DNA of 57,956 nt from NCBI RefSeq assembly GCF_003946085.1, contig NZ_RHOB01000016.1, positions 1-57,956 on the forward strand. Reading direction: 5' to 3'. A model generated the notes under the pieces. The model was not told the origin of the DNA, made no database searches, and worked only from the letters and a program-made list of their open reading frames with translations. The position numbers were made by a program, and so were the translations under genes. This DNA is from Levilactobacillus angrenensis (GTDB lineage: Bacteria > Bacillota > Bacilli > Lactobacillales > Lactobacillaceae). Below are positions 45,673 through 54,603 of the stretch, piece after piece; positions within the stretch are counted from its first letter, which is position 1; every line of letters starts with the position of its first letter.

Positions 45673-47202
45673 ATGGATTTAAAAGAAATTACGCAATTAG
45701 ATCAAATTTTAGCGACCGTGGCGACTTACACCCACAGTCAATGGGCGGCCGATGAACTCCAGGCCACACCGAACCAAACGGACCTGGCCGTCGTCAAACG
45801 AAATCTGACGCTCACGGCGGAGGCCCATCGCCTGTTAGCGCACAACGTCTTGTTCACGTACTTTGACCTCGACCAGCTGACGGCCTTACAAACCAAGCTT
45901 GACCAGGGATTATTGCTGAACGCCACGCAATTGGGGCTCATCAGTGAGTTCTTGACCAACTTGCAGCGGCTGAAAACGACCCTGCACACGCATCAAAAAT
46001 TAGCGCCCCAACTAGACGCACTCATGCAACCGGCGAGTCAACTGAGTGGCCTGCAGGGCCGATTAGCCCACATCATCGTGCACGGCAAGGTCGCCGATGA
46101 CGCAACGCCCAAGCTAGCAGATATCCGCCGGCAAATGACCAAGCAACGCCGGCAGGTCCAAGCGGCACTGACGCAATTCGTGCAAAAGCATCCCCATTCC
46201 GTTCAGAGCACCCGGCTGATCACCCGTAACGACCGGGTATCCATACAGCTCAAGGCCAGCGAAAAGCACCGCTTCAGTGGCCAAATCATCGACCAGTCCG
46301 CTACCGGGTCCACGGTCTTCTTTGAACCGGCCACGGTAGCCAAAAAGAGTGCCGTGTTGGCCGACCTAGTCGCCGACGAGAGCGCGGAGGTCTACCAGCT
46401 ACTGGTCACCTTGACCGGCGACGTGTTGAACAGCTGGGACGACTTGACGAAGAACCAGGAACTCCTGAGCCAATTTGACCAAATCATGGCCCGGGGGCAA
46501 TATGGGTTAGAAATGAATAGCCGTCTACCGGAACTGAATACGGACCAGCACGTGAAAATCGTGGCGGGGCGGCATCCCTTGTTAAAAGACGCCGTGCCAT
46601 TAGACATTGAACTGGCGCCGCAACAGGGACTCATGATCACCGGAGCCAACTCCGGTGGGAAAACGGTGGTCTTAAAGACGATTGCACTGTTTGCCCTGAT
46701 GGTCCAAGTAGGCTTGGAACTGCCGGCTGCGGCGGGAACCCAGATGGCCGTCTTCAGTCAATTTTGGGTCGACATTGGCGACAACCAAAGCATCACGGCC
46801 CAGCTGAGTACGTTTGCTGCCGAAATGACGACGTTGGTCGACATGACCGACCACATCCAGGCCAACGCACTGGTCTTGCTTGATGAAATCGGCAGTGGGA
46901 CGGACCCAGAAGAGGGCTCGGCGCTGAGCATCGCCATCATCGAGTACCTGCGCCAGCAGCACGCCACCATCATTGCGACGACCCACTTTAGTGCCATCAA
47001 GGAATACGCGGTGGACTGTCCGACCTTCATGACGGCCACTATGGCTTTTGACCCCCAGACGCTTCAGCCGACGTATCGGTTGTTGCTCCACCAAGTCGGG
47101 GCCAGTGAAGCCATTTGGTTGGCAGAACGCTTGGGGTTGGCCCAGCCCATCATTGCCGCCGCTCGACAACGGTTAGCGGATAAAGACCCTTCAGAGCAGT
47201 AG
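45673..47202 (+). CDS. Short MutS2-like ATPase lacking the Smr nuclease
   Basis: This 509-residue protein is homologous to MutS2 through the core and ATPase: ATP loop GANSGGKTVVLKT (about 321-333), LVLLDEIGSGTDPEEGSALS and ATTHFSAIKEYA. MutS2 proteins are near 780 residues. Here the protein ends shortly after the ATPase, so the KOW and Smr endonuclease domains are absent. It may be a MutS2 paralogue that binds but does not cut nucleic acid or collided ribosomes. The reading frame ends at a normal stop followed by a terminator, so it is not obviously broken. Confidence 0.88.
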   Translation: MDLKEITQLDQILATVATYTHSQWAADELQATPNQTDLAVVKRNLTLTAEAHRLLAHNVLFTYFDLDQLTALQTKLDQGLLLNATQLGLISEFLTNLQRLKTTLHTHQKLAPQLDALMQPASQLSGLQGRLAHIIVHGKVADDATPKLADIRRQMTKQRRQVQAALTQFVQKHPHSVQSTRLITRNDRVSIQLKASEKHRFSGQIIDQSATGSTVFFEPATVAKKSAVLADLVADESAEVYQLLVTLTGDVLNSWDDLTKNQELLSQFDQIMARGQYGLEMNSRLPELNTDQHVKIVAGRHPLLKDAVPLDIELAPQQGLMITGANSGGKTVVLKTIALFALMVQVGLELPAAAGTQMAVFSQFWVDIGDNQSITAQLSTFAAEMTTLVDMTDHIQANALVLLDEIGSGTDPEEGSALSIAIIEYLRQQHATIIATTHFSAIKEYAVDCPTFMTATMAFDPQTLQPTYRLLLHQVGASEAIWLAERLGLAQPIIAAARQRLADKDPSEQ

Positions 47203-47210
47203 TCCAACAA

Positions 47211-47251
47211 GCGCCGGTGTTTCCCTGATAGTTGGGACACCGGCGTTTTGG
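47211..47251 (+). terminator. Terminator of the MutS2-like gene
   Basis: CGCCGGTGT...CCC pairs with GGG...ACACCGGCG, followed by four T. Confidence 0.88.
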
Positions 47252-47330
47252 TTTTGGCAAGGCCTTTTGCTTGCCCTTGACCCACTCGAGGCTGGTATGA
47301 TGAGGGCATCATCAGGAACGGGGGAGAAAA

Positions 47331-48179
47331 ATGCATGTTAAACCAAGTAAATTGTTCATCGCGGCACTGCTAGTCACGGGGTTATTGACTGGCTGTGCAC
47401 GACGCCTGGCCACGGACCGGTACGTCCAGTCAGCAACACCGACGTTGTTCTTTCATGGTGCCGGCAGTAGCTACCGGGCGGAGGAACACATGGCCCAAGC
47501 GGCGAAAAAAGCCGGCGTGACCAACACCATTATTCGGGCGATGGTCGACCGTCAAGGACAGGTCCGGCTAGCGGGGCAAATCAAACCGGGAGCCGTCAAT
47601 CCCATCGTTGAGGTCAACTACGCGGATAACCGCCAGTTGAATTACCACCAGCACGGGGTCTGGGCGACGCACGTGGTCCAAGCCTTACAGCGACAATATC
47701 ACATTAAAGCAATCAATATGGTCGGTCATTCGCTGGGCAACATGTCACTGATCTATTATTCCCTGGAAAATAGCCAGTCGCAGAAATTGCCTAAATTACG
47801 CAAGCAAGTCGACATCGCCGGGCACTTTGCCGGACTAAATTTCCGTGACGTACCGGCGGCTATCCAGCAACCGGCGGGCCTTAAGCTCAATGCGGCCGGT
47901 CGCCCCAACCACATGAACGCAACGTATCGCGACATGACCCGGTTGCGGCGTGTGCTACCTAAAGGCCAGGTCCGGGTGCTTAACTTGTACGGCAACATTG
48001 GTCACCACACGGATGGCACCGTGCCCAACGTCTCCAGCCTGGCCCTTAAGTATTTGGTTGCCCCGCATGCCAAGTCGTATCAGGAACATGAATTCACGGG
48101 GAAATTGGCCCGTCACAGCAAGCTTCATGAGAATCCACAGGTGGACCGCGTGTTGATCCAATTTTTGTGGGGACGGTAG
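47331..48179 (+). CDS. DUF915 alpha/beta hydrolase lipoprotein
   Basis: This 282-residue protein has a lipoprotein signal (lipobox LLTGC, Cys at about 23). The DUF915 hydrolase domain follows: PTLFFHGAGSSYRAEEHM, nucleophile elbow GHSLGN (about 134-139) and a late NIGHHTDGTVPNVSS loop. It should be anchored on the outer membrane face after processing by LspA. Substrate unknown; cell-surface esterase is likely. Confidence 0.9.
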   Translation: MHVKPSKLFIAALLVTGLLTGCARRLATDRYVQSATPTLFFHGAGSSYRAEEHMAQAAKKAGVTNTIIRAMVDRQGQVRLAGQIKPGAVNPIVEVNYADNRQLNYHQHGVWATHVVQALQRQYHIKAINMVGHSLGNMSLIYYSLENSQSQKLPKLRKQVDIAGHFAGLNFRDVPAAIQQPAGLKLNAAGRPNHMNATYRDMTRLRRVLPKGQVRVLNLYGNIGHHTDGTVPNVSSLALKYLVAPHAKSYQEHEFTGKLARHSKLHENPQVDRVLIQFLWGR

Positions 48180-48268
48180 AAAAGAGAGTGGGACAAAAGG
48201 CGGTTATCAGTTTTAAGCGGAACCAGCTGCCTTTTGGCGCAGGTTTCAACCATTTAAAGTTGGTGCAC

Positions 48269-48303
48269 AAAAAGGCGTTTGGGCAGGTTCCCAAACGCCT
48301 TTA
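48269..48303. terminator. Bidirectional terminator
   Basis: AAAGGCGTTTGGG pairs with CCCAAACGCCTTT, four-to-five-base loop. Just upstream, 48187-48240 has the GAGTGGGACAAAAGGC...GCCTTTTGG hairpin often seen after lactobacillus genes. Confidence 0.9.
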
Positions 48304-48342
48304 ATGTACCAATTTTCGATGATTGGAAACCACCTCTTGAGC

Positions 48343-48480
48343 TCATCTTTTCTTCTGCCACAGCCAGTATAGGCCGCCTAATAACAAGATGACCAGGCCA
48401 GCGCGCAGCCCCCAGCCAATCAACCAAAGGGTCAGAAACTGTTGGAAAATGGGTTGCCAATCGGTTGTTAGTAAAATCAT
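48343..48480 (-). CDS. Small single-helix membrane protein
   Basis: This is a 45-residue protein with one hydrophobic helix (about 15-40) and a QKKR C-terminus. The ATG start has a perfect GGAGG site at nine bases; a longer frame reaching into the neighbouring gene is less likely. It is 13 bases downstream of the SRPBCC gene, in the same operon. No family recognised. Confidence 0.65.
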   Translation of the reverse strand: MILLTTDWQPIFQQFLTLWLIGWGLRAGLVILLLGGLYWLWQKKR

Positions 48481-48493
48481 TTGGGACACCCTC

Positions 48494-48919
48494 CTAAATC
48501 CTATCCGGTGTGGTAACAGGGGCAACCAGCAGGTGCAGGTTCCGGGCAAAGGCGGCTTGGGCGATGGGGGCCAGTAGTCGTAGCGAGTTGGCTAATGCCC
48601 CGGGATCGACGAGTGTTAAGGTCTCTGTGAGCTGGGTGCCCGTTGCCGTGGCGACAAACGTAAAGGTCAACGTGTAGGTGAGGTGGTCCCCCGTTCTGTG
48701 GTAACGAACTTGCGTGGCGGTCGTGGTGACAGTCACGTCTTCGCTATGATTGAGCGCTGGTTGTTGGCGCGTGAGGTGCACACCGGTCGCTGTGGGTGTC
48801 ACCTGAGTGATAGCCGGGTTCCAGCGCGGCAGGTCGGTCAATGCTAACAGGCGCGTGCGAATCTGTTCGGGTGTGAGCGTGGTGGCCAGGGTGTTTTGAA
48901 ACAGGGGTGTCTGAGTCAT
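48494..48919 (-). CDS. SRPBCC family protein (polyketide cyclase/START-like fold)
   Basis: This 141-residue protein fits the SRPBCC fold: a short N-terminal strand, a helix with TPEQIRTRLLALTDLPRWNP, alternating Thr-rich strands and a long C-terminal helix. Such proteins bind hydrophobic ligands in a deep pocket. It is co-transcribed with a 45-residue membrane protein. Ligand unknown. Confidence 0.8.
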   Translation of the reverse strand: MTQTPLFQNTLATTLTPEQIRTRLLALTDLPRWNPAITQVTPTATGVHLTRQQPALNHSEDVTVTTTATQVRYHRTGDHLTYTLTFTFVATATGTQLTETLTLVDPGALANSLRLLAPIAQAAFARNLHLLVAPVTTPDRI

Positions 48920-49138
48920 GGTTAAAGCCTTCCTTCAATTGGGATGGCTTTAGCATACCTGAGTCGGACTAGCGTCGATAATCAATATTCTGATAGAGGT
49001 GAGCCGCTTTTGCTGAAAAAGGTGACCACTACCTGATGAGCTTCGTTAGTTAGGATTCGGGCAGTGGTTAGTCGCTGGTGTCATTTTTAGGCCAATTCGG
49101 GTATCATAAAGGTAATGAAATTAACGGAGGCGGAAACG

Positions 49139-49789
49139 ATGTTAAAAGACGAGCAAGTTGTGTGGGCGATTCATCAGATGGAAGCGGAAATGGGGCCGGT
49201 GGGACCGTCACTGGACTCGCGAACGCCGTTTCAGTATTTGGTCTCGGTAATCTTGAGTGCCCAGGCCACGGACGTTTCCGTCAATAAGGTGACGCCGGTG
49301 TTGTTTGCCAAATACCCGACGCCTAAGGACCTGATGGCCGCCGACGTGACCGACGTGGAAGCCATCATCAAGAGCGTGGGTCTCTTTCACAACAAGGCCC
49401 GTAACATCATCAAGACGGCCCGCATCGTCCATGAGGAACTCAATGACGTGGTGCCGACCGACCGCAAAGGTATCATGGCTTTGCCGGGCGCAGGGCGGAA
49501 GACGGCCAACGTGGTGTTGAGTGACGTTTTTGCCCAGCCGACATTTGCGGTGGACACCCACGTTTCCGCCATTTCCAAGCGGCTGCACTTCGTTGACCAG
49601 GCGGCATCCCCGCTACAGGTTGAAAAGCGCATCGTGGGGGTGCTCCAACCGGAGGAACTGCACCAGGCGCACCACACGATGATTGAATTCGGCCGAAAGT
49701 ATTCCATGAAATTGACGCCGGAAAAGGAAGTCTGCCAGTTGATCAAGGATTGCGACCAGTTGAATGAGGAAAATGAGGCGCTGGGTTAA
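49139..49789 (+). CDS. nth: Endonuclease III-like DNA glycosylase with an incomplete iron-sulfur motif
   Basis: This 216-residue HhH-GPD glycosylase/AP lyase repairs oxidised pyrimidines. The helix-hairpin-helix LPGAGRKTANVV has the catalytic Lys, and the catalytic Asp is in FAVDTHV. The C-terminus should carry four Cys for a [4Fe-4S] cluster; only two Cys remain (KEVCQLIKDC), the first being replaced in GRKYSMK. It probably folds without the cluster. The start follows ACGGAGG; an upstream in-frame ATG is possible. Confidence 0.92.
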   Translation: MLKDEQVVWAIHQMEAEMGPVGPSLDSRTPFQYLVSVILSAQATDVSVNKVTPVLFAKYPTPKDLMAADVTDVEAIIKSVGLFHNKARNIIKTARIVHEELNDVVPTDRKGIMALPGAGRKTANVVLSDVFAQPTFAVDTHVSAISKRLHFVDQAASPLQVEKRIVGVLQPEELHQAHHTMIEFGRKYSMKLTPEKEVCQLIKDCDQLNEENEALG

Positions 49790-49844
49790 CTGGGTGATCA
49801 ATGGCCGGGTCGTTGACGGCAATTTACCCCATTTTAAATAGAAA

Positions 49845-50348
49845 TTAGTTACCAGTACTGGATGAGTTGGCGGCCGCCTGGGCCTGGCGCTTGACGTAGT
49901 CGATGGCCAGCACCAGCCCAACTAGTAGGAGGCTGTCGGTATCGTCTTGGCTGGTAATCTCATACTTGTCGCCGACGCTGAACCAACGCTTGGCCACGGT
50001 GCCGACGACTTGACCACGACGCGAGACGGTAAAATTCATGTCCCAAAAGTCCCCAGTTACGGTCAAACCGGCCGCTACCAGGTCGTAGCGCGGTTTGAAT
50101 AGGCTAAATTGTTTTTGAATCGTCGCCACTGGCTGGCCGCCGATTTTTAGGTCGAAGCGGGGTAACCAATGCAGCGGTTGTTTGGTCACACTGGCAACCA
50201 CGTGATCTTGTAAGTCGAAAATATCAAAATGCTTAGGAATCTTAAATAGACTGCCCTGAGCGCGGTAAACGGGGCGTTCACGGTCATCGTAAATCGTAAA
50301 TTTTTCGCGGACGGACCAGATTTTTTGATCTAAATAGAGTTTACGCAT
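49845..50348 (-). CDS. LURP-one-related (YxjI-like) protein
   Basis: This 167-residue protein with the LURP-one/tubby-like beta-barrel begins MRKLYLDQKIWSVREKFTIYD, with repeated strand pairs such as FDIFDLQDHVVASV and WDMNFTVSRRGQVVGTV. A hydrophobic helix near residue 145 may touch the membrane. Family function is unknown, possibly lipid binding. The 400 bases upstream hold no gene or structure that I can name. Confidence 0.85.
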   Translation of the reverse strand: MRKLYLDQKIWSVREKFTIYDDRERPVYRAQGSLFKIPKHFDIFDLQDHVVASVTKQPLHWLPRFDLKIGGQPVATIQKQFSLFKPRYDLVAAGLTVTGDFWDMNFTVSRRGQVVGTVAKRWFSVGDKYEITSQDDTDSLLLVGLVLAIDYVKRQAQAAANSSSTGN

Positions 50349-50745
50349 GAATTGTGCTCCAATCTTATGGTTTCGTTTGAAGCCTATGATACCGGAATTC
50401 TGGGCGGTTGCCTAGGCTTGATGTAAAAATGGGGATTAAACTGAGAAAAGGGGTCGTCAAATGGCTGATGCCAATCAACGTCTTCTGTTTGCCGTGATGA
50501 CAAGGATAATTACGGTAAAAGTTAGACCAATCGGCCCATTTCGGAAGTTGTATTGACGCTAGATGGGGCGGGTAGTTAGACCACTATGACTTGGCTGAAA
50601 TTGCGCAGTTTTAGGACTTGCTCGGCCGTTCAGAGGATGCTATAGTTTAGCTAGCTTTAAAGATACGGGATAGTAGCTGAAGTAATATTTTTATACTTAT
50701 AAATCGGCAAATAGACGGTCTAAAGTGATATAAGGAGGAACTGAT

Positions 50746-51303
50746 ATGCAGCGAAGCGGGAAACGACATTCTGCGCGGAATATTACGATGTTAGTGATAG
50801 TTTTGGCTTTATTATTTGGTTTGGGCCTAGCCACCACAACGGCTGGTGCAAAGTCGACCAATGAACGGAAGACGCACACCGAGAAGGTTCAGTTGATGAA
50901 GAAGAATGATCGAGCCTTAAAGGCCGCCACATTAAATGCGAAGGGCTTGTCGATCGCGTGGAAGGACGTGCTCCAGCACAAGGTTAAATTGTTAAAGCAA
51001 CTGAAGACGACGATTGCCAAGGAAAAGGGCAATGTGTATTCGGCCCGTCAAGTCAGGACCCTCACGCATAAGATTGATCGGCTCAATAAGAAATACACCC
51101 ACAAGCTTAAGAAGCTAAAAACCCACAGGGATCCGGCCAGTATTCACTATGCTCGGTTTAAGGAGAAAAATGGCTATACGGTATTCACGAAGGAAAAGAT
51201 TAAATGGGTCGGGAATCGCGCGTACGTTGTCTGGGGAATTCAAGAGCACGATGGTAAGTTTATCAATTATGGTGGTCACGGAAACGGCTTCACGACAGAT
51301 TAA
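50746..51303 (+). CDS. Secreted lysine-rich protein of unknown function
   Basis: This 185-residue protein has a signal peptide (basic start, hydrophobic stretch at about 13-31, cleavage near TAGAKS). The mature part is strongly basic, with helical Lys-rich segments (about 45-125, possible coiled coil) and a C-terminal region with WVGNRAYVVWGIQEHDG. It has a strong GGAGGA site and its own terminator. I do not recognise a family. Confidence 0.75.
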   Translation: MQRSGKRHSARNITMLVIVLALLFGLGLATTTAGAKSTNERKTHTEKVQLMKKNDRALKAATLNAKGLSIAWKDVLQHKVKLLKQLKTTIAKEKGNVYSARQVRTLTHKIDRLNKKYTHKLKKLKTHRDPASIHYARFKEKNGYTVFTKEKIKWVGNRAYVVWGIQEHDGKFINYGGHGNGFTTD

Positions 51304-51315
51304 TAGGGGTTAAAG

Positions 51316-51342
51316 GTCTGGAATTGCGTTTCCAGATTTTTT
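51316..51342 (+). terminator. Terminator of the secreted protein gene
   Basis: TCTGGAA pairs with TTCCAGA, followed by six T. The 290 bases to the next gene show only its promoter region. Confidence 0.85.
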
Positions 51343-51630
51343 GTACTCTTATCTTTGCGGTCCCCTTGAAGCGATTATTCAGAGGCGGGTCAAAATTAAT
51401 TCGATTTTTTGCAACTTTCTGCTTGCATTGGAGTCCACATGAAGGCTTAACCTAGGGTCATTCAAGTGTTCAGAAGAGAAAGCTCAGAAGCGTACATGCG
51501 AGCAAATCGGTTGTGTTTATGACCAAAGACGAATCTGGTGGTGTCTCTGTAAAAATCAGGACCGCAAATTGAGTTGTTTCCCAACGATAAGTCGTGTAGA
51601 CTTAAGAGCAAATATGGTTGAGGAGATGGC

Positions 51631-52131
51631 ATGATGGCTGATGCGCTACTGATTATTGATATGCAAAATGGGGTTTGTTTTAGCGAACCGGGGGTGGCCA
51701 ATGCCGCTGCGGTGATTGACGGGATTCAGCGACGCATCACGCACTACCGCCAGTTAGGCCGGCCGATTATTTTCGTGCAGCACAATGACGAAGATTTGGT
51801 AGCCGATAGCTTGGCCTGGCAGATCATCCCCGCTTTTCGCGTGCAGCCGACAGACACAGTCGTTCAAAAGACACACGCCAACGCCTTTTACCACACCAAT
51901 TTACGGCGCGTGCTGACCGACTTTGCGGCAGAATCGCTGGAAATTTGCGGCGCGCAGACCGAGTACTGTGTGGATACCACGACCAAGGTGGCGCATGGTA
52001 TCGGGTATGATTTGGAAATGACGCCCGGGCTGACGACCACGGTGGATAATGCCTTTATGACAGCCGACCAAACTATTGCTTTTTACGAAGGTATTTGGAA
52101 CCATCGCTTTGTCACGATGCTCCAGGATTAA
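51631..52131 (+). CDS. Isochorismatase family cysteine hydrolase
   Basis: This is a 166-residue hydrolase with the Asp of LIIDMQNG, the Lys of VVQKTHANAF and the nucleophile Cys of GAQTEYCVDTT. These form the Asp-Lys-Cys triad of the nicotinamidase/isochorismatase fold. Substrate unassigned. The start has GAGGAG just upstream; two consecutive ATG codons are possible. Confidence 0.92.
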   Translation: MMADALLIIDMQNGVCFSEPGVANAAAVIDGIQRRITHYRQLGRPIIFVQHNDEDLVADSLAWQIIPAFRVQPTDTVVQKTHANAFYHTNLRRVLTDFAAESLEICGAQTEYCVDTTTKVAHGIGYDLEMTPGLTTTVDNAFMTADQTIAFYEGIWNHRFVTMLQD

Positions 52132-52139
52132 AGATGATG

Positions 52140-52178
52140 ACCGGGGGTGACTGGCGAGACGTGTCAGTCACCCCCTTA
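52140..52178 (+). terminator. Terminator of the isochorismatase-family gene
   Basis: GGGGGTGACTG pairs perfectly with CAGTCACCCCC. Confidence 0.8.
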
Positions 52179-52287
52179 TCTATACCAACGAAATTGGTGG
52201 GGGATTTGTAACCGGCTGTCGGAGAAGCTTAAGGGTTTCTTAATTAAGTTGTGGGCGTAGACCCTGGCTAAGGCCAAAATCATTGCT

Positions 52288-52336
52288 TAAATGAAAAGTT
52301 CTCAAGACTATGAAAAATAATCTTGAGAACTTTTTT
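52288..52336. terminator. Terminator between converging genes
   Basis: AAAAGTTCTCAAGA pairs with TCTTGAGAACTTTT, followed by further T. Confidence 0.9.
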
Positions 52337-52362
52337 AAGCTGTTAGAGATGTTTAAAACTGA

Positions 52363-53340
52363 CTACCACAAGTATTCAACCGGGTTTTTAATATACTGGT
52401 CATAAACGTCCTGCACGATTGCCATTTGGTCGGCTGTCAGTGGCGCTAACTCAGCGGCAGAAGTGTTGCGTTCGATTTGCGTCGGGTTGCTGGCGCCAGG
52501 AATTACGGCGGACACGGCATCATACATCAAAATGTAGCGTAAGGCCGTGGCGGCTAATTGCTCGGTCCCTAAACGCCGCTTGAGTTCGTCAGCAGCCTTG
52601 ACCCCGGTGAGGTAATCAACGCCGGAGAAAGTTTCCCCCTTATCGAAGTGTTGGCCATCCCGGTTGTTGGTCCGGTGATCTTCGGGCGCAAACTTGGTGT
52701 CGGCGGTGTATTTCCCACTCAGCAAGCCACTGGCCAAGGGGACACGGGCCAAGATGCCAACGTTGTGCTGCTGGGCCAAGTCAAAGAATAATTTAGCTGG
52801 GCGCAAGCGGAACATGTTAAAGATGATTTCGATGCCAGCGACGTTGTAGTCGAGGGTTTTGATGCCTTCTTCCACCTTTTCCACGCTGACCCCGTAATTG
52901 CGAATTTTGCCCTGTTGCTGCAAGCGGTCGAGTTCAAAGAACGTCTCCGGTTGGTAGTACACCTGGGTTGGCGGGCAGTGGAGCAGGACCATGTCCAACG
53001 CATCCAAACCCATATTCTGTAAGGATTCCTCGACGTAGCGGTCAATGTTGGCCGGACTAAAGTGGTCAGCCGTCAGGGGTTCTTCCTTGCGGCCAATTTT
53101 AGTGGTGAAATGCACGTCGGGGTGGCTCTTGATAAATTGCCCCACGGCCCGTTCACTGGCGCCGTTTTGATAGCCATCGGCAGTGTCAAAAAAGTTCACG
53201 CCTTGCGCATAGGCTTCGGCTAGCGTGTCTTCCGCGTCCTGTTGACTGAAGGGCAGTCCCCATTTGCCCCCGAGTTGCCAGGTGCCAAGGGAAACTTCGC
53301 TAATATTGAAACCGGTTTTACCAAAATTTCGATATTCCAT
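52363..53340 (-). CDS. Aldo/keto reductase
   Basis: This 325-residue NADPH-dependent reductase has the TIM-barrel motifs SEVSLGTWQLGGKWG, the catalytic Tyr/Asp region FFDTADGYQNG, LLHCPP and ARVPLASGLLSGKY, with the cofactor-binding IPGASNPTQIERN near the end. It resembles YajO/YhdN-type oxidoreductases. Single gene. Confidence 0.94.
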   Translation of the reverse strand: MEYRNFGKTGFNISEVSLGTWQLGGKWGLPFSQQDAEDTLAEAYAQGVNFFDTADGYQNGASERAVGQFIKSHPDVHFTTKIGRKEEPLTADHFSPANIDRYVEESLQNMGLDALDMVLLHCPPTQVYYQPETFFELDRLQQQGKIRNYGVSVEKVEEGIKTLDYNVAGIEIIFNMFRLRPAKLFFDLAQQHNVGILARVPLASGLLSGKYTADTKFAPEDHRTNNRDGQHFDKGETFSGVDYLTGVKAADELKRRLGTEQLAATALRYILMYDAVSAVIPGASNPTQIERNTSAAELAPLTADQMAIVQDVYDQYIKNPVEYLW

Positions 53341-53411
53341 CTGTTTATAACTCCTTTAATGGGTGATTAATGGTCATATCACTAGTTTACTACTTATTTT
53401 AAGAACCAGGT

Positions 53412-54476
53412 CTACATTTTTTCCAGACCCTGTCGCTGTTCCTCGTCAATGATGTGCGTGTACAATCCCGTAGCGCTGGTCGAATTCTGGCCAAGCTGGG
53501 TCGCCACGAGCTGCTCGTTTTTGGTGGCTAGATAGAGTTTGGAGGCCAGCGTGTGCCGAAGCTTGTGCGGTGTGATTCGGACCTTGAACGCTGATGAGTA
53601 TTTGGCGACCATTTTTTCCATGGAGTTGGCCTGCATCCGTGAAGCTTGACCGCGATAACTGCTGAGAAACAGTGCTCGGTCAGTGCTAGTGGCATGGTAA
53701 GTTGCTTCACGGTGGTCAATGTAAGCCTGGATATACGGCAACGTCCACGGCGCAATCGGTACAGTATCACGCTGGCCACCTTTACGAACCACGCCAATCG
53801 TGCCGGTCTTGAGGTTCAGGTGCCGCAGGTCGGCATTGGCCGCTTCGGATACCCGCAGGCCACTACCGAGCAATAAGGCATTGATGGCCAGGTCACGGCG
53901 TTTGTCACGGTGGAAGTAGCGCTTCTTGGCCGGTGACAGCAGAGCCTCGTATTTCTGATCAATGAAGTCCAAGTATTCATGGTCGGTGTTGCCCAGCATC
54001 AGCTTGGTTTTGAGATTGGCGGCACGCGTGGCGTAGGTCTCACTGGTGCGGACCAGGGCGATCTTGTGCATGACGTTGCGGTCAAAATAAGCCTCGCCAT
54101 TGTCGTCTTCGGTATCCTCAGTCAAATATTTAAAGAGCGAAGACAGGGCGTTGAGCGACCGATTGATGGTGGGGTGCGTCCGGCTACCGGGAGCCCCCGT
54201 CAATTTGGTCTGGTTCAGTAGGGCGGACTTGTACAGTTCAACCGTTTCTTTCTTCAGAGTCGCTAGGACCTGGATGTCAATATCGGCGGGGCGGGTAGCG
54301 GGGGTCAAACCTTCGCTGATCAACCAGTTGAAGAAGCGGCGAAACTCCGTCAGGTATTGGTATAGGGTAGCGGGCGATAAAGGAATGGTCGCTTTGGCCT
54401 GGTAATATTCCTGGACGTACCAGGGGGCGGTGGCCAGTTCTTCGTCAATTAATTTTAAGTAGTGCTGCTTTTCCAT
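53412..54476 (-). CDS. xerS: Tyrosine recombinase XerS
   Basis: This 354-residue recombinase is close in length and sequence to streptococcal XerS: PWYVQEYYQAK near the N-terminus, TINRSLNALSSLFKYLTE in the core-binding domain, and a catalytic set Arg208, Lys232, His304, Arg307, Tyr339. The His/Trp position is Gln330 (LGQNS instead of LGHAS). XerS resolves chromosome dimers at a linked site. The start follows GGAGG at eight bases. Two Xer-like dyads lie upstream, the nearest about 90 bases from the start. Confidence 0.92.
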   Translation of the reverse strand: MEKQHYLKLIDEELATAPWYVQEYYQAKATIPLSPATLYQYLTEFRRFFNWLISEGLTPATRPADIDIQVLATLKKETVELYKSALLNQTKLTGAPGSRTHPTINRSLNALSSLFKYLTEDTEDDNGEAYFDRNVMHKIALVRTSETYATRAANLKTKLMLGNTDHEYLDFIDQKYEALLSPAKKRYFHRDKRRDLAINALLLGSGLRVSEAANADLRHLNLKTGTIGVVRKGGQRDTVPIAPWTLPYIQAYIDHREATYHATSTDRALFLSSYRGQASRMQANSMEKMVAKYSSAFKVRITPHKLRHTLASKLYLATKNEQLVATQLGQNSTSATGLYTHIIDEEQRQGLEKM

Positions 54477-54538
54477 AGAAGTGGCCTCCAAACATATGTT
54501 CTCATATATTCTATGATACCGGTGAATGCCGAAATTAG

Positions 54539-54560
54539 CAAGCCCCCCGCTTGTTTTTTT
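54539..54560 (+). terminator. Small hairpin with T run upstream of xerS
   Basis: CAAGC pairs with GCTTG around five C, followed by seven T on the plus strand. No plus-strand gene obviously uses it. Confidence 0.4.
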
Positions 54561-54563
54561 ACG

Positions 54564-54603
54564 GACTACTATCTTTAAAATATTTGTTTTAATGAAAGTA
54601 GTC
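54564..54603. other. Xer-like dyad near xerS (candidate XerS site)
   Basis: Two 17-bp arms, GACTACTATCTTTAAAA and TTTTAATGAAAGTAGTC, match as inverted repeats at 15 of 17 positions around a 6-bp centre TATTTG. The edges ATCTTT and TGAAA resemble the streptococcal difSL site, which also lies beside xerS. Confidence 0.5.
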
